From: Welwitschia mirabilis | Taxonomy: Eukaryota; Gnetophyta; Gnetopsida; Welwitschiales | Direction: 5' to 3' | NCBI GenBank assembly: GCA_051453625.1 | Contig: JBOZIK010000001.1 | Span: forward strand, 123,951,036-124,015,035 | DNA length: 64,000 bases | Shown: positions 47,765-59,760 of the stretch, in pieces | Position numbering within the stretch: the stretch's first letter is position 1 | Layout of the letters: the number at the start of each line of letters is the position of its first letter | Made by a program: the position numbers and the translations under genes | The notes under the pieces: generated by a model | Database searches by the model: none | Told to the model about the DNA's origin: nothing | What the model saw: only the letters and a program-made list of their open reading frames with translations

Positions 47765-48005
47765 TTTCACAAATCGTCAAATGAGTTTGTGAAATGTGAG
47801 AACCCATAGATTATCAAATGAGGTAGTGGAATTAATTAATTGATTATACCATAGATCATTCAATGAGGTAGTAGGCTTCATAGTTCACCAAGTTAGGTAG
47901 TGGAGTATGAAAATATATGAATTAAATATTATGGGAAATACACAGATTGTTAAGAGAGGCAGTTGATCACATAGATCATTGAATGGGATAGTGGAGGAAA
48001 GATAT
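47765..48005 (+). repeat. Irregular tandem array of a 27-bp box
   Basis: Six variants of a box like (c)atagatcattcaatgaggtagtgga occur: near 47770, 47808, 47850, 47880, 47941 and 47970. Spacing is irregular, about 30-60 bp. Confidence 0.75.
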
Positions 48006-49229
48006 TTATGATGAAAAATTATTTGAAAAATTGATTATTTTTTATATCATTTTAATAAGATTATCATTTGAAATTCTTGAAATGTTTTTTGTTTCTTGGA
48101 AATTCTTGATTTCTGCCTTATCAAATATTGAGGCTTGAAATCTTAATCTTGAAGATACTAGGAGCTATGAAAATTTCATGATTCTTACTTCGTATTTCTT
48201 GCATAAATAGGCAGTAAAACTAGAGCTTGAATGCTAAGGAGGGCATAGAGAAATGAAAATTATAATTTTAGTTTATGTTGAAAAGCTTACCTTGGAGTCA
48301 AACTTGTAGTTCTTAGTAAATGTTAAAATTTTAATGATGTAATTATTATGATATTGAGAATATTTTTTAACCTACATCATCTGTATTCTTGATTATACAT
48401 TGTTTAGTTCCTAATAATAGAAGTAACAGATGTTGATTTTCTTATTAAACATCTCTATATTTGTTTTATAGATTTTCTTATTAAAAATTGCTATATTTAA
48501 GATTGTAGAATCTTTAATATTATCAGTTTACCTATAACTTATTAGAATAAATATTGATTTTACAAAAATATTATTATCCCATAATTTTGATTATTATTAA
48601 ATTAATAATTATTATAGTAGGTTAATATTAAATGAAGGAATATTTAATGCTTCTTGGAGGAGATGGTCATATTAAAGAAAGTGACATTTTTCAATTGTAA
48701 AAAGTTGGGTGTTACATTTTCAAAAGTAACATCTTTTAGTTTTAAAAAGTTGGGAGTTAGATGTTCTAAAGATTAAAAGAACTATATGAAGAATCTAAGA
48801 TGTGTAAGATCATGGGATGCTAAAGAAAAAAGAAGGAAAACTACAAAGGTTAATCAAATTAGAATAAAATACACGAGAAGGCTTGACTATGAATTCTTGT
48901 CTTGAATTTCTAATTCTATAAAATGAATTCTCATAGAATTTTAAGAAATATAAGGATGAGGCATTGGATACTACCTTAGATAAGCGAATGATAAAGATCG
49001 AATAGGTAAAGCACTTTTTCAAAGAATCTTTTAAAGACAATGCCTTGATGTTACCTATAAGAAAAGGACTCATTAAGTAAAGGCTTACTATTATAATAAA
49101 GAAATAATTATAAGAAAAGATAAGAATAAAATAAATAAATTAGAGGAATACTTAGACAAAGATGATTGGAGCACTAATAGAGGGCCTAGGATTAAAATAA
49201 TTCTTAACTTTAGTAAAATACTAAATCAT
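48006..49229. other. AT-rich stretch; one short duplication
   Basis: No genes. At 48681-48760 a phrase gtnacatnttt..aaaaagttgggngtta occurs twice with a period of about 46 bp. Confidence 0.5.
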
Positions 49230-50065
49230 AGTTTCCTTAACTATGGTCAGGCCCTATTCTAATTATAGTCTAGTTTAACATTATAGTTGAGGGCCCCACA
49301 TCCAATGTCACAATTAGAATCTAACATTATAATTAAGGTTCTTACAACTAATGTCTTAGTTGAAACCTAGGATCATAGTTAAGGGCTCCATACTCAATGT
49401 CACAGTTAGAACATAATGACACAGTTTGAGGCTAATGCAAAGTTAAAAGGCTAATGTTGCACCTGGCCATGAAGTCTAATATCCTAGTTAAATAACTATG
49501 TTATAGTTGAAAAACTAGCATCATACTTGATTATAGAAACTAATGTTATAATTAGAGGTCGACATCACAATTAGAAGGCTGATGTCACACTTAGCTAGGA
49601 AACCCAACATTATAGTTAAAGGCTAATGTCATAGTTAAAAGGATTACATTACACTTAATCATAGAGTCAACATCATAATTTGAGGCCGATGTCATGGTTG
49701 AAAGGCTTATGTTATACTTGGTTAAGAAATCCAACTTCATAGTTGGAGGCAAATATTATATTTTAAGGGTTTATTTTATACTTGGCCACAGAGGCTAATG
49801 CCATAGTTAAAAGACCAATGTTGCACCTAACCCTAGAGTTTGAGGTCACAGTTGGAAGAAAACATCACACATGATCATGAAGTTCGATGATGTAGTTGGG
49901 GTATTAATGTCACAGTCATGGCCTTCTAGGCTTGAGGTCATAGTTTCTTATCTTGTAGCATGAGGTTGTTATTGCCTAATCTTCTAGACCTGACATTATA
50001 GTTATTTATCCTCATGTGTGATGTCATAATGATGTGTCTTCTTAAGCTTAATGTTATAGTTGTTC
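49230..50065. repeat. Minisatellite with 64-bp (core) and about 46-bp (flank) units
   Basis: The core 49440-49820 has six units spaced 64, 64, 64, 63 and 64 bp, measured at the anchor acttgg and its variants (49461, 49525, 49589, 49653, 49716, 49780). Units combine aggctgatgtcacacttgg-like, a catgaagtccaacat-like and catagttggaggc-like phrases. On the left (about 49270-49430) three units of about 46 bp use the same phrases, and on the right units shorten to about 45 bp and then fade. Sub-repeats of about 20 bp (ngatgtcacagttn) are visible within each unit. Confidence 0.9.
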
Positions 50066-50090
50066 ACCTCCAAAGTAGTTATAATTGTTA

Positions 50091-50940
50091 TAATAGTTTT
50101 CTAAGTTATAAACAAACCTCCCAATAGTTATTAAGTATTATTTAATCATTATGATAGTTACTGAATAAATTTCTTAAATAAATCCTATTTAAGACTAGTA
50201 GAAATAATCAATGAGGACATAATAGAAGGGAGATATAGAACCAATTGGAGACTCATGGAGTAGAGGATTAATTCTTAAATGGATATAAATAAGAACTAAT
50301 TCAACAAAATTTTCTAATAAATTAATATCCCTTAAATGAGATAAAATTCCTTCTTTTACACTTGAAACAACAAAACTACCTAATGGAATATGACTTGTAC
50401 ATACTACCTAAATAGCTATCCACTTCTAAATAGACCTCTCCTACTAGATAGGCCTCTTCTACTAGAAATAGCATCCTGCATAGTATACATATAATACTTC
50501 TAAATGCAAAAGCCAATTTATGATAGTTTCCCAAGTTATAAACCAACCTCCCAATAGTTATTAAGTATTAACTAATCATTATGATAGTTTCTCAATAAAT
50601 TTCTCAAAGAAATCCTATTTAAGGCTAGTAGAACCTATTAATGAGGATATAGTAAAAGGAAGATGTAGAACCAATTGGAAAGTCATGAAGAAAAGGATGA
50701 ATTCTTAAATGGATATAATTGAGAACCGATTCAACAAAATTTTATCATAAATTAATATTCCTTAAATGAGATCAACTTCCTTCTTTCACACTTAGAACAA
50801 TGAAACTACCCAATCGAACATGATCTATACACATTACCTAAATTGATCATCCTAGATAGACCTCTCTTATTAGATAGATCATCTTGTAAAGTCTTCAAAT
50901 AAGACTTCTAAATACAAGAGCCAATTTATAGGCATTGATA
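50091..50940. repeat. 430-bp tandem duplication
   Basis: Copies 50091-50520 and 50521-50940 share the order of phrases from agttataaa(c)caacctcccaa through aaatggatata and gacctctc to aatacttctaaatgcaa / aagacttctaaatacaa and gccaattta. They are clearly diverged, so this is older than the short duplications at 34673 and 44406. Confidence 0.9.
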
Positions 50941-51472
50941 CCTAGTAGAGCTAATGGCCCATTAGTTGATAAGCAATAGAGTAATACAATCACTAAGATG
51001 ATGTATTTACAAATTTATAAGGGTATATAAAAAACTACTGAAGAAGCTATATGATTATTTAAACAAGTATTTTATCCTTCAAAATACACCACTCAGAAAA
51101 TGATGCACCTTCCCTACTACTTTTCTTATTGAAAATATGATGCTATCAGAAATATGATCATAGAGTTACTTAGGATACTTTCATAGACTAATTTAAAAAT
51201 AAGTTCATCCTTAATGACTTAATTAAGGATTAGATGATTTAATTTTGGTGTCTAAACTTGAGGAAACATTCATTGGATGACCACTAGTTGGAATTCCAAT
51301 GCATAATGAAGTATCAAAAGAATTTCTTTGAGAAGCAGCTTATCAGTACTTGTATTAGTATACTTCTACCTAAGGTCTAAAGTATCTTATACACTTTAGA
51401 GGTTAAATCTATTAAGTATGATTAAAAAAATAAATCACTATCTATATTCACAAGATGAGTACGTTATCTTAT
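50941..51472 (+). pseudogene. Possible chromovirus gag relic
   Basis: Weak: between 51100 and 51380 one can follow words that fit a chromovirus Gag helix region (for example a DLIKD...FW..L.L....LDD..LEF stretch), with frame breaks. The call depends on the RT-RNase H traces directly downstream on the same strand. Confidence 0.3.
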
Positions 51473-52860
51473 CATTTGCTAGACTTAAATATGATTTCTT
51501 CTAGATAGAAGTAAGCTACTTATGGTATATTATCTTCAAACAAGGACTTATAATAAACCTTGTAAAAATCCGAGTTATAAGAGAATGACCTAAGTTGAGA
51601 AATGTAATGAAGGTTTGAAGTTTCTTGGGACTTGCATGATTTTATAAGAAATTCATTTCATAATTCTCTTAGTTAATAGCTTTACTTATGGACTTGATTA
51701 AATCCATAGAAACTTTTAAATGTACCCTCAGATACAAGAAAGTGTTCTTGAGAATAAAGCTTATACTAATATCAACATCTCTTTTGAAAATAATAGAGGT
51801 GAACAAATAATTATAGTTATCATAGAATCTTTTACTTAAGAAATTAATGTAGTGTTGAGTCAATAGAAATGAGTCGTGGCATATGAATCTAGGAAATTGA
51901 ACTAGCATAAATGAAATTATTCTATTCATAACCTGAAATTAGTAGCCATGGATCATGCCTTAGAAATGTAGATATTACTTACTTGGGAATAAATTCCTAC
52001 TAAAAAATAATCATAAGAGTTCAAAATATTTTTAAAAATAATTATTTTTAATGAGATAAATAAGATGAAAAGAATTGCTAGCAAAATATAACTTCGATCT
52101 CCAATATACACTAGGAAAAGAAAAGAAGGTAGAATATGCCTTACATAGAATGTAGTATATGCTTGTTATCACTATGAGCTTCAATCTTCTTATATACCTA
52201 TAAGATAACTTATCTAAAAATCCATATTTCAAATAAATATGTTGTTTATTTTAGGAATGCAAAAGTATAGAAATATTTCTAAGTTCATAACATGATTACT
52301 TACTGAAAAAGAGATGGATTGTGTATCCCATAAGATGAATGAAGAAGAAAACTAATATCAAGAATGCATGAATGTGAGACATATAGGTATTGTACAAAAT
52401 TACTACATGTTAAGAAAGTATTATTTTTAGTAAAAAATGAAGGCAGATTTGAAATATTACATCAATAACTACCTACTATATTAACAACTAAAAGGTGAGT
52501 AAGAAAGACCTATAAGACTCCTTTAGTCCCTTAGAATACCTAAGTGGAAGTAAAAGGAAATTATTTGAGGCCAACTTTTACAAAACATAAGCAAGATTCA
52601 TGTTGTAGTAGAATCCTAGTATCATTCAATAAATAGGAATAAATCAAGGTAAAAATAAGACAATGATAACACAATACTTCTTTAACTAGCCAAATATTCA
52701 AAACAATGTAAATTAAGATTATGATGAAAACTTTTTCTAATGATCAGAGTATTTAAGCAAGATAAGCTTGAAGGATTAGCCTAAATTTTTTAATAAAAAA
52801 GTATATAATTCCTAAATAAACCTTAAAATTTCTAAGTCATTAAGACTTAGATCATGATGA
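51473..52860 (+). pseudogene. Chromovirus-type gypsy pol fragment (RT thumb, RNase H, integrase N-part)
   Basis: Plus strand. The RT connection at 51473-51620 reads like SYLGYIIFKQGL followed by P.K..AI..WP.P; the conserved SFLGLAxFYxxFI follows at 51620-51660. RNase H then reads WRYYLLGNKFLL-like and ends YDFDLQYTLGKEKKVEYAL at 52087-52145. The integrase zinc-finger side lies at 52378-52572 (GIVQNYYMLRKYYF, then MKADLKYYINN, QLKGE, RIPKWK). The zinc-binding cysteines appear as tyrosine codons (G-to-A). An integrase-tail trace (YIIPK.TLKFLSH) lies at 52800-52845. The RT palm and integrase core are missing, so deletions have shortened it. Confidence 0.78.
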
Positions 52861-55019
52861 TATGATCTCATTTACCACATGAGTAGTGATGAGATCTTTA
52901 AATTACTTTACCCTTTCATAATTTAATATAAGCATGAAAAGTAGAAAACAATGCTCAAAGACCATTAAGGAAGATGAAATATAAACTAAAATGTGAGTAA
53001 AAGAGACTCACTTAGGAAACAAAGATACTTGGTAAACATGTAGCTTTATTTAAGCATTAAATGTAAAATGTACATCGTAACTCAAAATCAAGAAGGAAGA
53101 TCTACTCTCTTTTATTAAATAATAGGAGTTGTAGATTATTACAAGTTAGGAACTTGATTCTTTTTATAGGTGAAAATAGAAATAGGATTACACAACTAGG
53201 GTTTCGTATTTAGGGTCTTATAAGTAAGAATTTAATACTTTTTCAGTTGCATATTTTAGTGGACTTTAATGCTATAACTATTTGACCTCATAAATGGAAT
53301 CCAATCGATTTTCCAAGATGACATTAAAACATAATGTTGAGGATGCTTTACTTTAATAAAATAGTAATGCTAATGACGTTGATGGTAACAGTAGTTTTTT
53401 CTATAAATACTTTCATTTTTTGGTATGTGCTCTAAAATGCATCATAATATCTAACATCATCAAGGGAAAATTCATAAGTTTAAAAATGGTATTAAAAATG
53501 ATAGAAAAAATTTTTCATGATAAAAAATTTAATATAATGTCTTTACTTAAGTTAGATTAGCCTAATATACTTCATCTAAATGTTAATTTTTACCTATTAT
53601 CACACCCCCCGTTAGGCTCTTACTAGCCCCTTAGTAAAAATATGATAAAAAATGCTTAACATGGGAAAATTTTGATGGCAAGAATTCATGCATGTAAGAA
53701 TTATATAATTTTTAAAAATTTTTTACTAATTCTTAAAAAATAAAGCATTAAAATCAGAAATTTTCTTAAAGAATGTGGAGGTCGTATTTCCTAATCAAAA
53801 TTAAACCTTTTTCTTAAAGTTTAAAAAGATAGAAAACATTTAGTAAATGTTTTGAGAACACATTGATAAACCATTAGGAAAATGTTTTCATAATATGCCA
53901 TTTCATTTTAAAAATAAAACATACAAAATAATGCAACTAAACTACAATGTAAGAAAAAGGACATCTAATGAGAAATCACAGTCTCTAACTAATTTCTTTC
54001 TACTAATAACTTAAATTTTCTTTTCCTAGATAAACATAAAGTGAAAGCTCAATCCATAATAAAAACATTTATGCCTCATGATGTTATTTCACATATAATG
54101 AGCATGAGGTGAAAATAATAGTAAATGGATATAAAAATGGAAAATGACGAATGAAGGGGACTCAAGCATATAATCTATAAATAAAAGAGATAATTTACCT
54201 AAGCTAATGACATTGTCTTATTGTAAATGTTTTATAATGTTTAAGTTTATTTAATAGATCTCAATACTATACAAGTATAGTATTAACTAAGTCGCTTATA
54301 AAAATTTAACAATTAGTAGAAAATCTCAAGTATAAATGTTAAAGAAATGAAACATAGAGGGTCTTCAATTTTTACCTTCATCTTTAGTCCATTTTCTTTT
54401 CTATATTTATAAGTGCTTTTTCTTCAAACATTTTGATCTTCATTAAACATTAAATTGGAATTTTCTTCTAATAGAGTTAAGAATGTTATTCTTGAAGACA
54501 TTAGTGCTATGTTACTAGTGAGCATTTATAGCCCTGATGTAGTATATTATGCCATAAGTAGATCATTAGAGCTACATTGCTAATAAGTGTCCATAGCCTC
54601 GATGCAGTTAATAAATCGAATAAACTAATGAAAAATAACAATGTACTTTTAAAAAGATATTTTTTTTCTTTGTTGATTCTGCTTCTCACGTTCATCATGT
54701 TTTATGCACATAGAAGGGGTGATTAGCTTATTAGCCTAATTAAAAAATATCTTATTCACATAAAATGCTTGAAAACAAAAGTATTATAATATAAAACTAG
54801 ATTCTACCTTTTTGTCCATATTTTTAAAAATCAAAGACCCTAAGAGAATGTGACTTTAACAATCTCACTTAAAATAAGCATAACTTTCTTTTAAAAATCA
54901 TGAATGTACCTAATCTCAATTAATACTTAAAACAATAGCAAGATCACTTATTATTTGTATTTTTACTAAAAGCTATTAACTAGGATCTATAAACCTCATG
55001 AATTCATAGTTAGATGGGA
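52861..55019. other. AT-rich spacer between two oppositely oriented gypsy fragments
   Basis: No domains. A short C-rich island (cacaccccccg) lies near 53603. At 54501-54612 a phrase ttagngctanattgctantna..atagcc..gatg occurs twice with a 65-bp period. Confidence 0.45.
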
Positions 55020-56640
55020 TGACAAGATGAAACTCTTTAAAGTAATGATCATTGAGTTTGAATACTTAGTGATTTTTAAGTTTTTCTCTGAAAAATACAT
55101 CATTTATTAGTACTTTTTTTAATTATGTATGAATATTTCTAATTAGAAAATAGTTTACCAAAAAAATAAAATTGTAAGTTGTAAAGGATGAGTAGTTCGC
55201 ACTTATAAATGTTTTTCTAAGGATGTTTTGATCATGTAGTTTTTTTCATCTATTTCTTATTAATTTTTACATTTTCATAAGCATTATTTTAAATTTGATT
55301 GAGCTCATTAAGTTGGATATTGTCTCATGTTATTAACACCTTAAGATCCAAGTTCATCATATTGATTGCATAATATACTTTATGTCCAAGTTCTATAGGT
55401 AGATTACAAGCTCTTCCATAGACTACTATGAAGGAAGATAATCCTAATAATGTCTTATAATCCATGCTATAGGCCCATAAAATGTCATTTACTTTATAAT
55501 TCAAATCCTTCCTAATTGAGATCACTACTTTCTATGGTATGTTCTTAATTTCCCTATTAGTAACCTCAACTTGTTCACCATCCTAGGGGTGATAAGAAGT
55601 TGTGACTTTATAAGTAACTTTGCATTTAACAAGAACATTATTGAACATCGTATTGCAAAAATGGATGGTACCATAGCTAATTAGGATTCTAAGACATCTA
55701 AATCTAGTTAGAATAATTTCTTTAAAGAACTTCACTACAATTTGAGCATTGTTAGTCTTGTGAGCACATGCTACTACCCACTTAATAACACAATTATTAC
55801 AACAAGGATACATTGTTCTCCATTTAAGAAAGAATATGGCCTTTGAAAATAGATATCCAAAATGTCAAAGGATTCAACAACATAAATGGGATTTAAAGGC
55901 ATCATGTATCTTTAAGTAAGGCTACCAATGTTTTGTCAAATTTTAAATGTTTTCTAATAGAGATATGAATCCTTAAAAATTGATGGCCAATGAAAACTAG
56001 ATTGAAGAACTATAGTGATAGTTTTATTAGCAAGGTAATGATACCAAATGTTTTAAGATCATTAAGTTTTGAGGATATCATGGATTTCTGATTAGGGAAT
56101 GCATCTATAAATAACTTTAATCTAGAACATATTTAAACAAATGGAGACTATTCCAAAATAAGTGTTTAACTTGAGTTAGGAATTTCTTTCTATCATTAAT
56201 AATCTAATGAGAAAGGATAATAATGAAAACTAAGTAATTAACAATGTTAGTAAACGAAGAAACTTTTAAAATGGAGAAAAGAAACTCATTAAGAAAAGTA
56301 TTATTAATGGAAAGTGATTCATGCAAATTATTCTATGTAGTGCATGGGAGATAGTCATCTATAACATTATTAAAAAACTTTTTATTTTTAATTTCTAAGT
56401 CAAATTCCTACAAGAGTAGGATCCATCTGATTAATCTAGGCTTGAAGGATAAATGGTTCATATAGATGATTATCTTAGAATCAAGAAGATATTTCCTAAA
56501 GTTTACTAATGCAAGTCCTATTACAAGGAGCTCTTTTTAAATAACTATGTAATCAGTTGATTGTCACTTAATTTTTTTACTTGTGTAGTAAGCTTTTCAT
56601 ATCACATATTTTGTAAACCTTAATTACTTAGATGTTAAGC
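55020..56640 (-). pseudogene. Athila-type gypsy pol fragment (RNase H and integrase)
   Basis: Minus strand. The RNase H end lies at about 56330-56640 (KELLVIGLALVNFRKYLLDS, then KPRLIRWILLL, EFDLEIKNKK). The integrase entry is at about 55830-55920 (IYVVESFDILDIYFQRPYSF). The integrase core lies at 55583-55813 (VIKWVVA, KTNNAQIVVKFFKE, RFRCLRILISYGTIHFCN, VTYKVTTSYHP), then GEQVEVTNREIKNI at about 55540-55580. The downstream part lies at 55325-55525 (LNYKVNDILWAYSMDYKT, LGHKVYYAINMMNLDL) and the tail runs to about 55130. The second catalytic Asp of the D,D,E triad is a Tyr codon (ISYGT); the Glu is kept. RT, protease and gag are absent upstream. Confidence 0.82.
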
Positions 56641-56939
56641 AGATTAAGCTTTTAATCAAATGATGTATTACTTTTCTTTAAATACCTTGTTAAAATAAGA
56701 TGGTATTTTAAATTAATATTTGTTTGTAATTTTTATAATTCATTGTGAAAATGATGATAAATATGTTAAAAGGTTTTTATAAGAAATGATGTCCAAACAT
56801 TTAAAATTATATAATCCATTATGTAAGAAATTAAAATCAGATGATTAAACTAATAAATTAAAAATTTCAATATGACATAATAATGTATTTTACATCTTAT
56901 TAATTCATTTAAATTCTTGGTAAACATGACAGCTGTACT
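56641..56939. other. AT-rich stretch without recognisable features
   Basis: The RT expected upstream of the minus-strand RNase H is not visible here. Confidence 0.4.
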
Positions 56940-57660
56940 ATATTATGAAAATACATTTTCTTTCTTATGTTGTGTGATTAATAGATTTTATGCATTTAAA
57001 ATAAATAAGCATTTGAACAAGTACATGCACTCTTACATAGAACCAATAATGATAAATGAGTAGATTTACTCTACCCTAAATTTTATCTTCTTTATATGTG
57101 TAAAGGCAATTAATTCATAGCATATTTATTAATTTAGTCATTGAAATTAAAGAGTGTATCTTATTATGCCATATGACAATGTTGAGATTTATGCATTTAT
57201 TCTTTAAATACACGTCTTAGATAAATTAAACTTACTTATAAGATTATGAAGGATCAAGAAAGAAGTAACATGAGGAAATGATGAATGTAATTAATGTTTA
57301 CTAATTAAAACAAAAAGATTACTCATCCTAGTTAAGTTCATGAGTTATAATTATGATTCCTTTTTTTGTACTTCAATGTTACTTATTACTCATTCTAATT
57401 ATCAATGATAAATCATGTGATTTTATAATCTTGAGCTATGTGCCTTTTATTTATTTATATACAAAGATATTTTCATCTCTTACAAAAAAAGGAGATACTT
57501 TCTGTTTTTCTATGCAAGTGCATTTCCTTTGTTTTCTCTCTTTTTATTTTACTTTTCATTTTACGGAGCTTAAATCTTGGAAGGTTAGAGCTAAGAATTC
57601 TTGAGCTTGAATCTTCATCAATAATTAACCATCAAGGACTTACTAATCTTTATAAGTAAG
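56940..57660 (+). repeat. Dispersed LTR-like repeat, inverted relative to 38110-39010
   Basis: Matches the reverse complement of 38110-39010 (for example agtacatgcactctta at 57018-57034). Two overlapping short open frames at 57353-57659 lie inside it and are probably not genes. Confidence 0.55.
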
Positions 57661-57819
57661 CTTTTTATGTTAGATTATATTTGCTAATTGATGTCAAACT
57701 AATTTATCTTGTATAGTGCAAATTATTACATATCGTGTGCAGATGAGATTGAGTTTTGCAGGTGAAATATTTGGACTAAAATTCACAAGAAAATCTACTA
57801 AGTATTGTTAACGTCCAGT

Positions 57820-58195
57820 GGAGGTTGACTAGATTCTAAAGGGGTCAATCAAACCTAATGTAGTCACGATAAAAATGAATTAAACCCAAAGGGATCGATC
57901 ATATTCCTAAGGGGTCAAATGACTTGTGATCTTAAGAACTAGTATCCCTGAACTAAATGGAAAGAGGCCGATTGGATAATCAGGGAGTCGACTGGATTTG
58001 AGGAACTGACAGGCAATAGTCCCAAACTGAGAGGAAAGGAGTCAACTAGATTTTCATGGGGTTGACCAAACTTGAGAAACTGACAGTCCATAGTTCCATA
58101 CCTAGAGGCAAGGAGTCGTACAGACCCAAAATGGAATCAACTGAGTTATTATAAGGTCAATTAAATTTTTGTGGGGTCGACCAGATGATGCAAAA
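57820..58195 (+). repeat. GTCGAC-box minisatellite in U3 of copia B
   Basis: About ten variants: ggttgactaga, gggtcaatca, gatcgatca, ccgattgga, gtcgactgga, gtcaactaga, ggttgacca, gtcaattaa and ggtcgacca. They sit in a unit of about 70 bp (anchors aactagtatcc 57936, aactgacagg 58004, aactgacagt 58078), two boxes per unit. Confidence 0.85.
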
Positions 58196-58300
58196 AAGAA
58201 AAAGTTTTAAATGTTATGTATCCATTATCTAGCTGTTTTCTAGCCATTTATAGCTATTGGAAGTACAATACATTTGTAATAAATCCTAGTAACCCTCCAT

Positions 58301-58308
58301 TATAAATA
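58301..58308 (+). promoter_or_regulatory. TATA-like box of copia B LTR
   Basis: TATAAATA about 110 bp downstream of the box array; the equivalent box is present in copia A. Confidence 0.6.
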
Positions 58309-58959
58309 TCTAGGCAATAGATAACTTAGAGATCTTTTTGGCACTATTCTAAATTGGTATATTTATTATATATCTAAAAAATCAAGTTGTATTTCCATTG
58401 GCATATTCTTGAATTACTTCATATATAATTGAGGAGATCTATTGTTGGCAAAAGAGCTATACTCAGAATTAGATCTAAGAGCTTTATCATTGTGATCTAT
58501 TGGAGAAGAGCTCCATTCATTGTATTAATACTGAACATGTAATATCTGAGCTATCAAGGCTGCATTGCATCACATCTATTATCTTTAGAGGTTGAGCCTA
58601 TAAAAGTCCATTGTTAAGGTTAAGAATTAGCTTGTAAAAGTCTGCTTATAAAGGTTACAGGTAAACCTGGCAAAACCTGTGGAGTAACAAGAGATCCAAG
58701 ATCAAGTTTAGTAGGAGTTGATCGAGAGTGGAGTAGGGAAGTTTTTGAACCATTATAAACCTTGTGTGCATCTAAATTGGTAGTTTATGTTTTTCTATTT
58801 TTTAATTCTTTTCATTTAGTTTTTCATTTCTCTTATGCACATTCTTGATGTAATTATTTTTACATGCAATCTGAGATTAGATACCTTTAATTTTCTTTGA
58901 GCTTAAGTTTTTGAAAGAACCTATTTACCCCATTCTCTAGGATTCTCGATCCTATCATT

Positions 58960-58972
58960 TACTATCAGAGCA
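58960..58972 (+). promoter_or_regulatory. Primer-binding site of copia B (tRNA-iMet type)
   Basis: It reads TACTATCAGAGCA directly after the LTR end, close to TGGTATCAGAGC. Confidence 0.85.
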
Positions 58973-58979
58973 AGTTTAA

Positions 58980-59760
58980 GTCACGTTTTTAGGTTCTAAC
59001 CAATCTAGACTTGAAACCCTTTAATGGATACTCTCTTTGATGATTTTTTTAACATGCCCTCCCTAAATACTTATGTCTGTATCTATTTTTTTGGATAGTA
59101 TATGGTTATATGTTTAAATATATTGCAGACAAAAAAGACTCAAGTAAAAGAGATAAAAAAAATGCTCTAAAACTCGATAGAGAAAGGAGATTCTCTTTTA
59201 TGGCTTTTGTGCCATCATTACAAAAAGTGCTAAAATCCTTAGTCTAAGATGAAGATGATTTGAAAGATACTTGTCAAGAGTTATACTAAGAGTATGAAAA
59301 ACTAGCCAAAAGGATTAATGATCTAAACAATGTCATAAAATTCCTCACCAATGAAAAGAATGATTTGGAATAAAGTTTTGAAAGAGTAAAATACGAAAAC
59401 ATCAACCTTACTTTACAAGTAAAAGATTTGTTGAATTTTGTTAATAAGTTTTTAGGTGGATCTACCAAATTGGAGCAAATTCTTGGAGTTCAGAAACTAG
59501 TTGCAAACAAATTAGGTATTGTATTTATCTCACAAAAACCTCAAGTATAGCAAAATCAGGTAACCAATTATGGAAATTTTCTTCCAAAGCTTACATTTCA
59601 TTTCTATGGAAAAATAGGTCATTCAAAGTTTATGTGTAATGCTAGAAAGTTAATGTTGTTTTCAAGTTGTATTAGTCCTTTTCCATTTAAATTTATTCCT
59701 AAGAAGAATGTATTACTTAAGTATAAAAAGACTATGTGGGTAAAAGCTAATGATCTTAAA
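58980..59760 (+). pseudogene. copia B gag
   Basis: Nucleocapsid-type protein of the element. A charged, coiled-coil-like segment at about 59280-59500 (YEELAKRINDLNNVIKFL, then VKDLLNFVNKFLGGSTKL) precedes a degraded zinc knuckle at 59613-59645 (FHFYGKIGHSKFMC; both first cysteines are replaced). Stops fit former CAA/CAG codons (for example TAG in QV*QNQ at about 59547). The family's Gag is usually longer, so the N-terminal part is probably unreadable rather than absent. Confidence 0.78.

Larger units (their letters stand above)
57668..58957 (+). repeat. 5' LTR of copia B
   Basis: A 1290-bp LTR from TGTTAGATTATATTTGC to CGATCCTATCA. The first 260 bp align with 63741-64000. It contains the U3 box array (57820-58195) and a TATA-like box (58301-58308). 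Confidence 0.93.

Noticed and set aside
49230-50065. CRISPR-like array
   Set aside because: Units are degenerate throughout, without constant repeats and unique spacers, in a plant-type genome.
57353-57659. Two overlapping hydrophobic frames
   Set aside because: Inside an LTR-like repeat shared with 38110-39010; no conserved protein.
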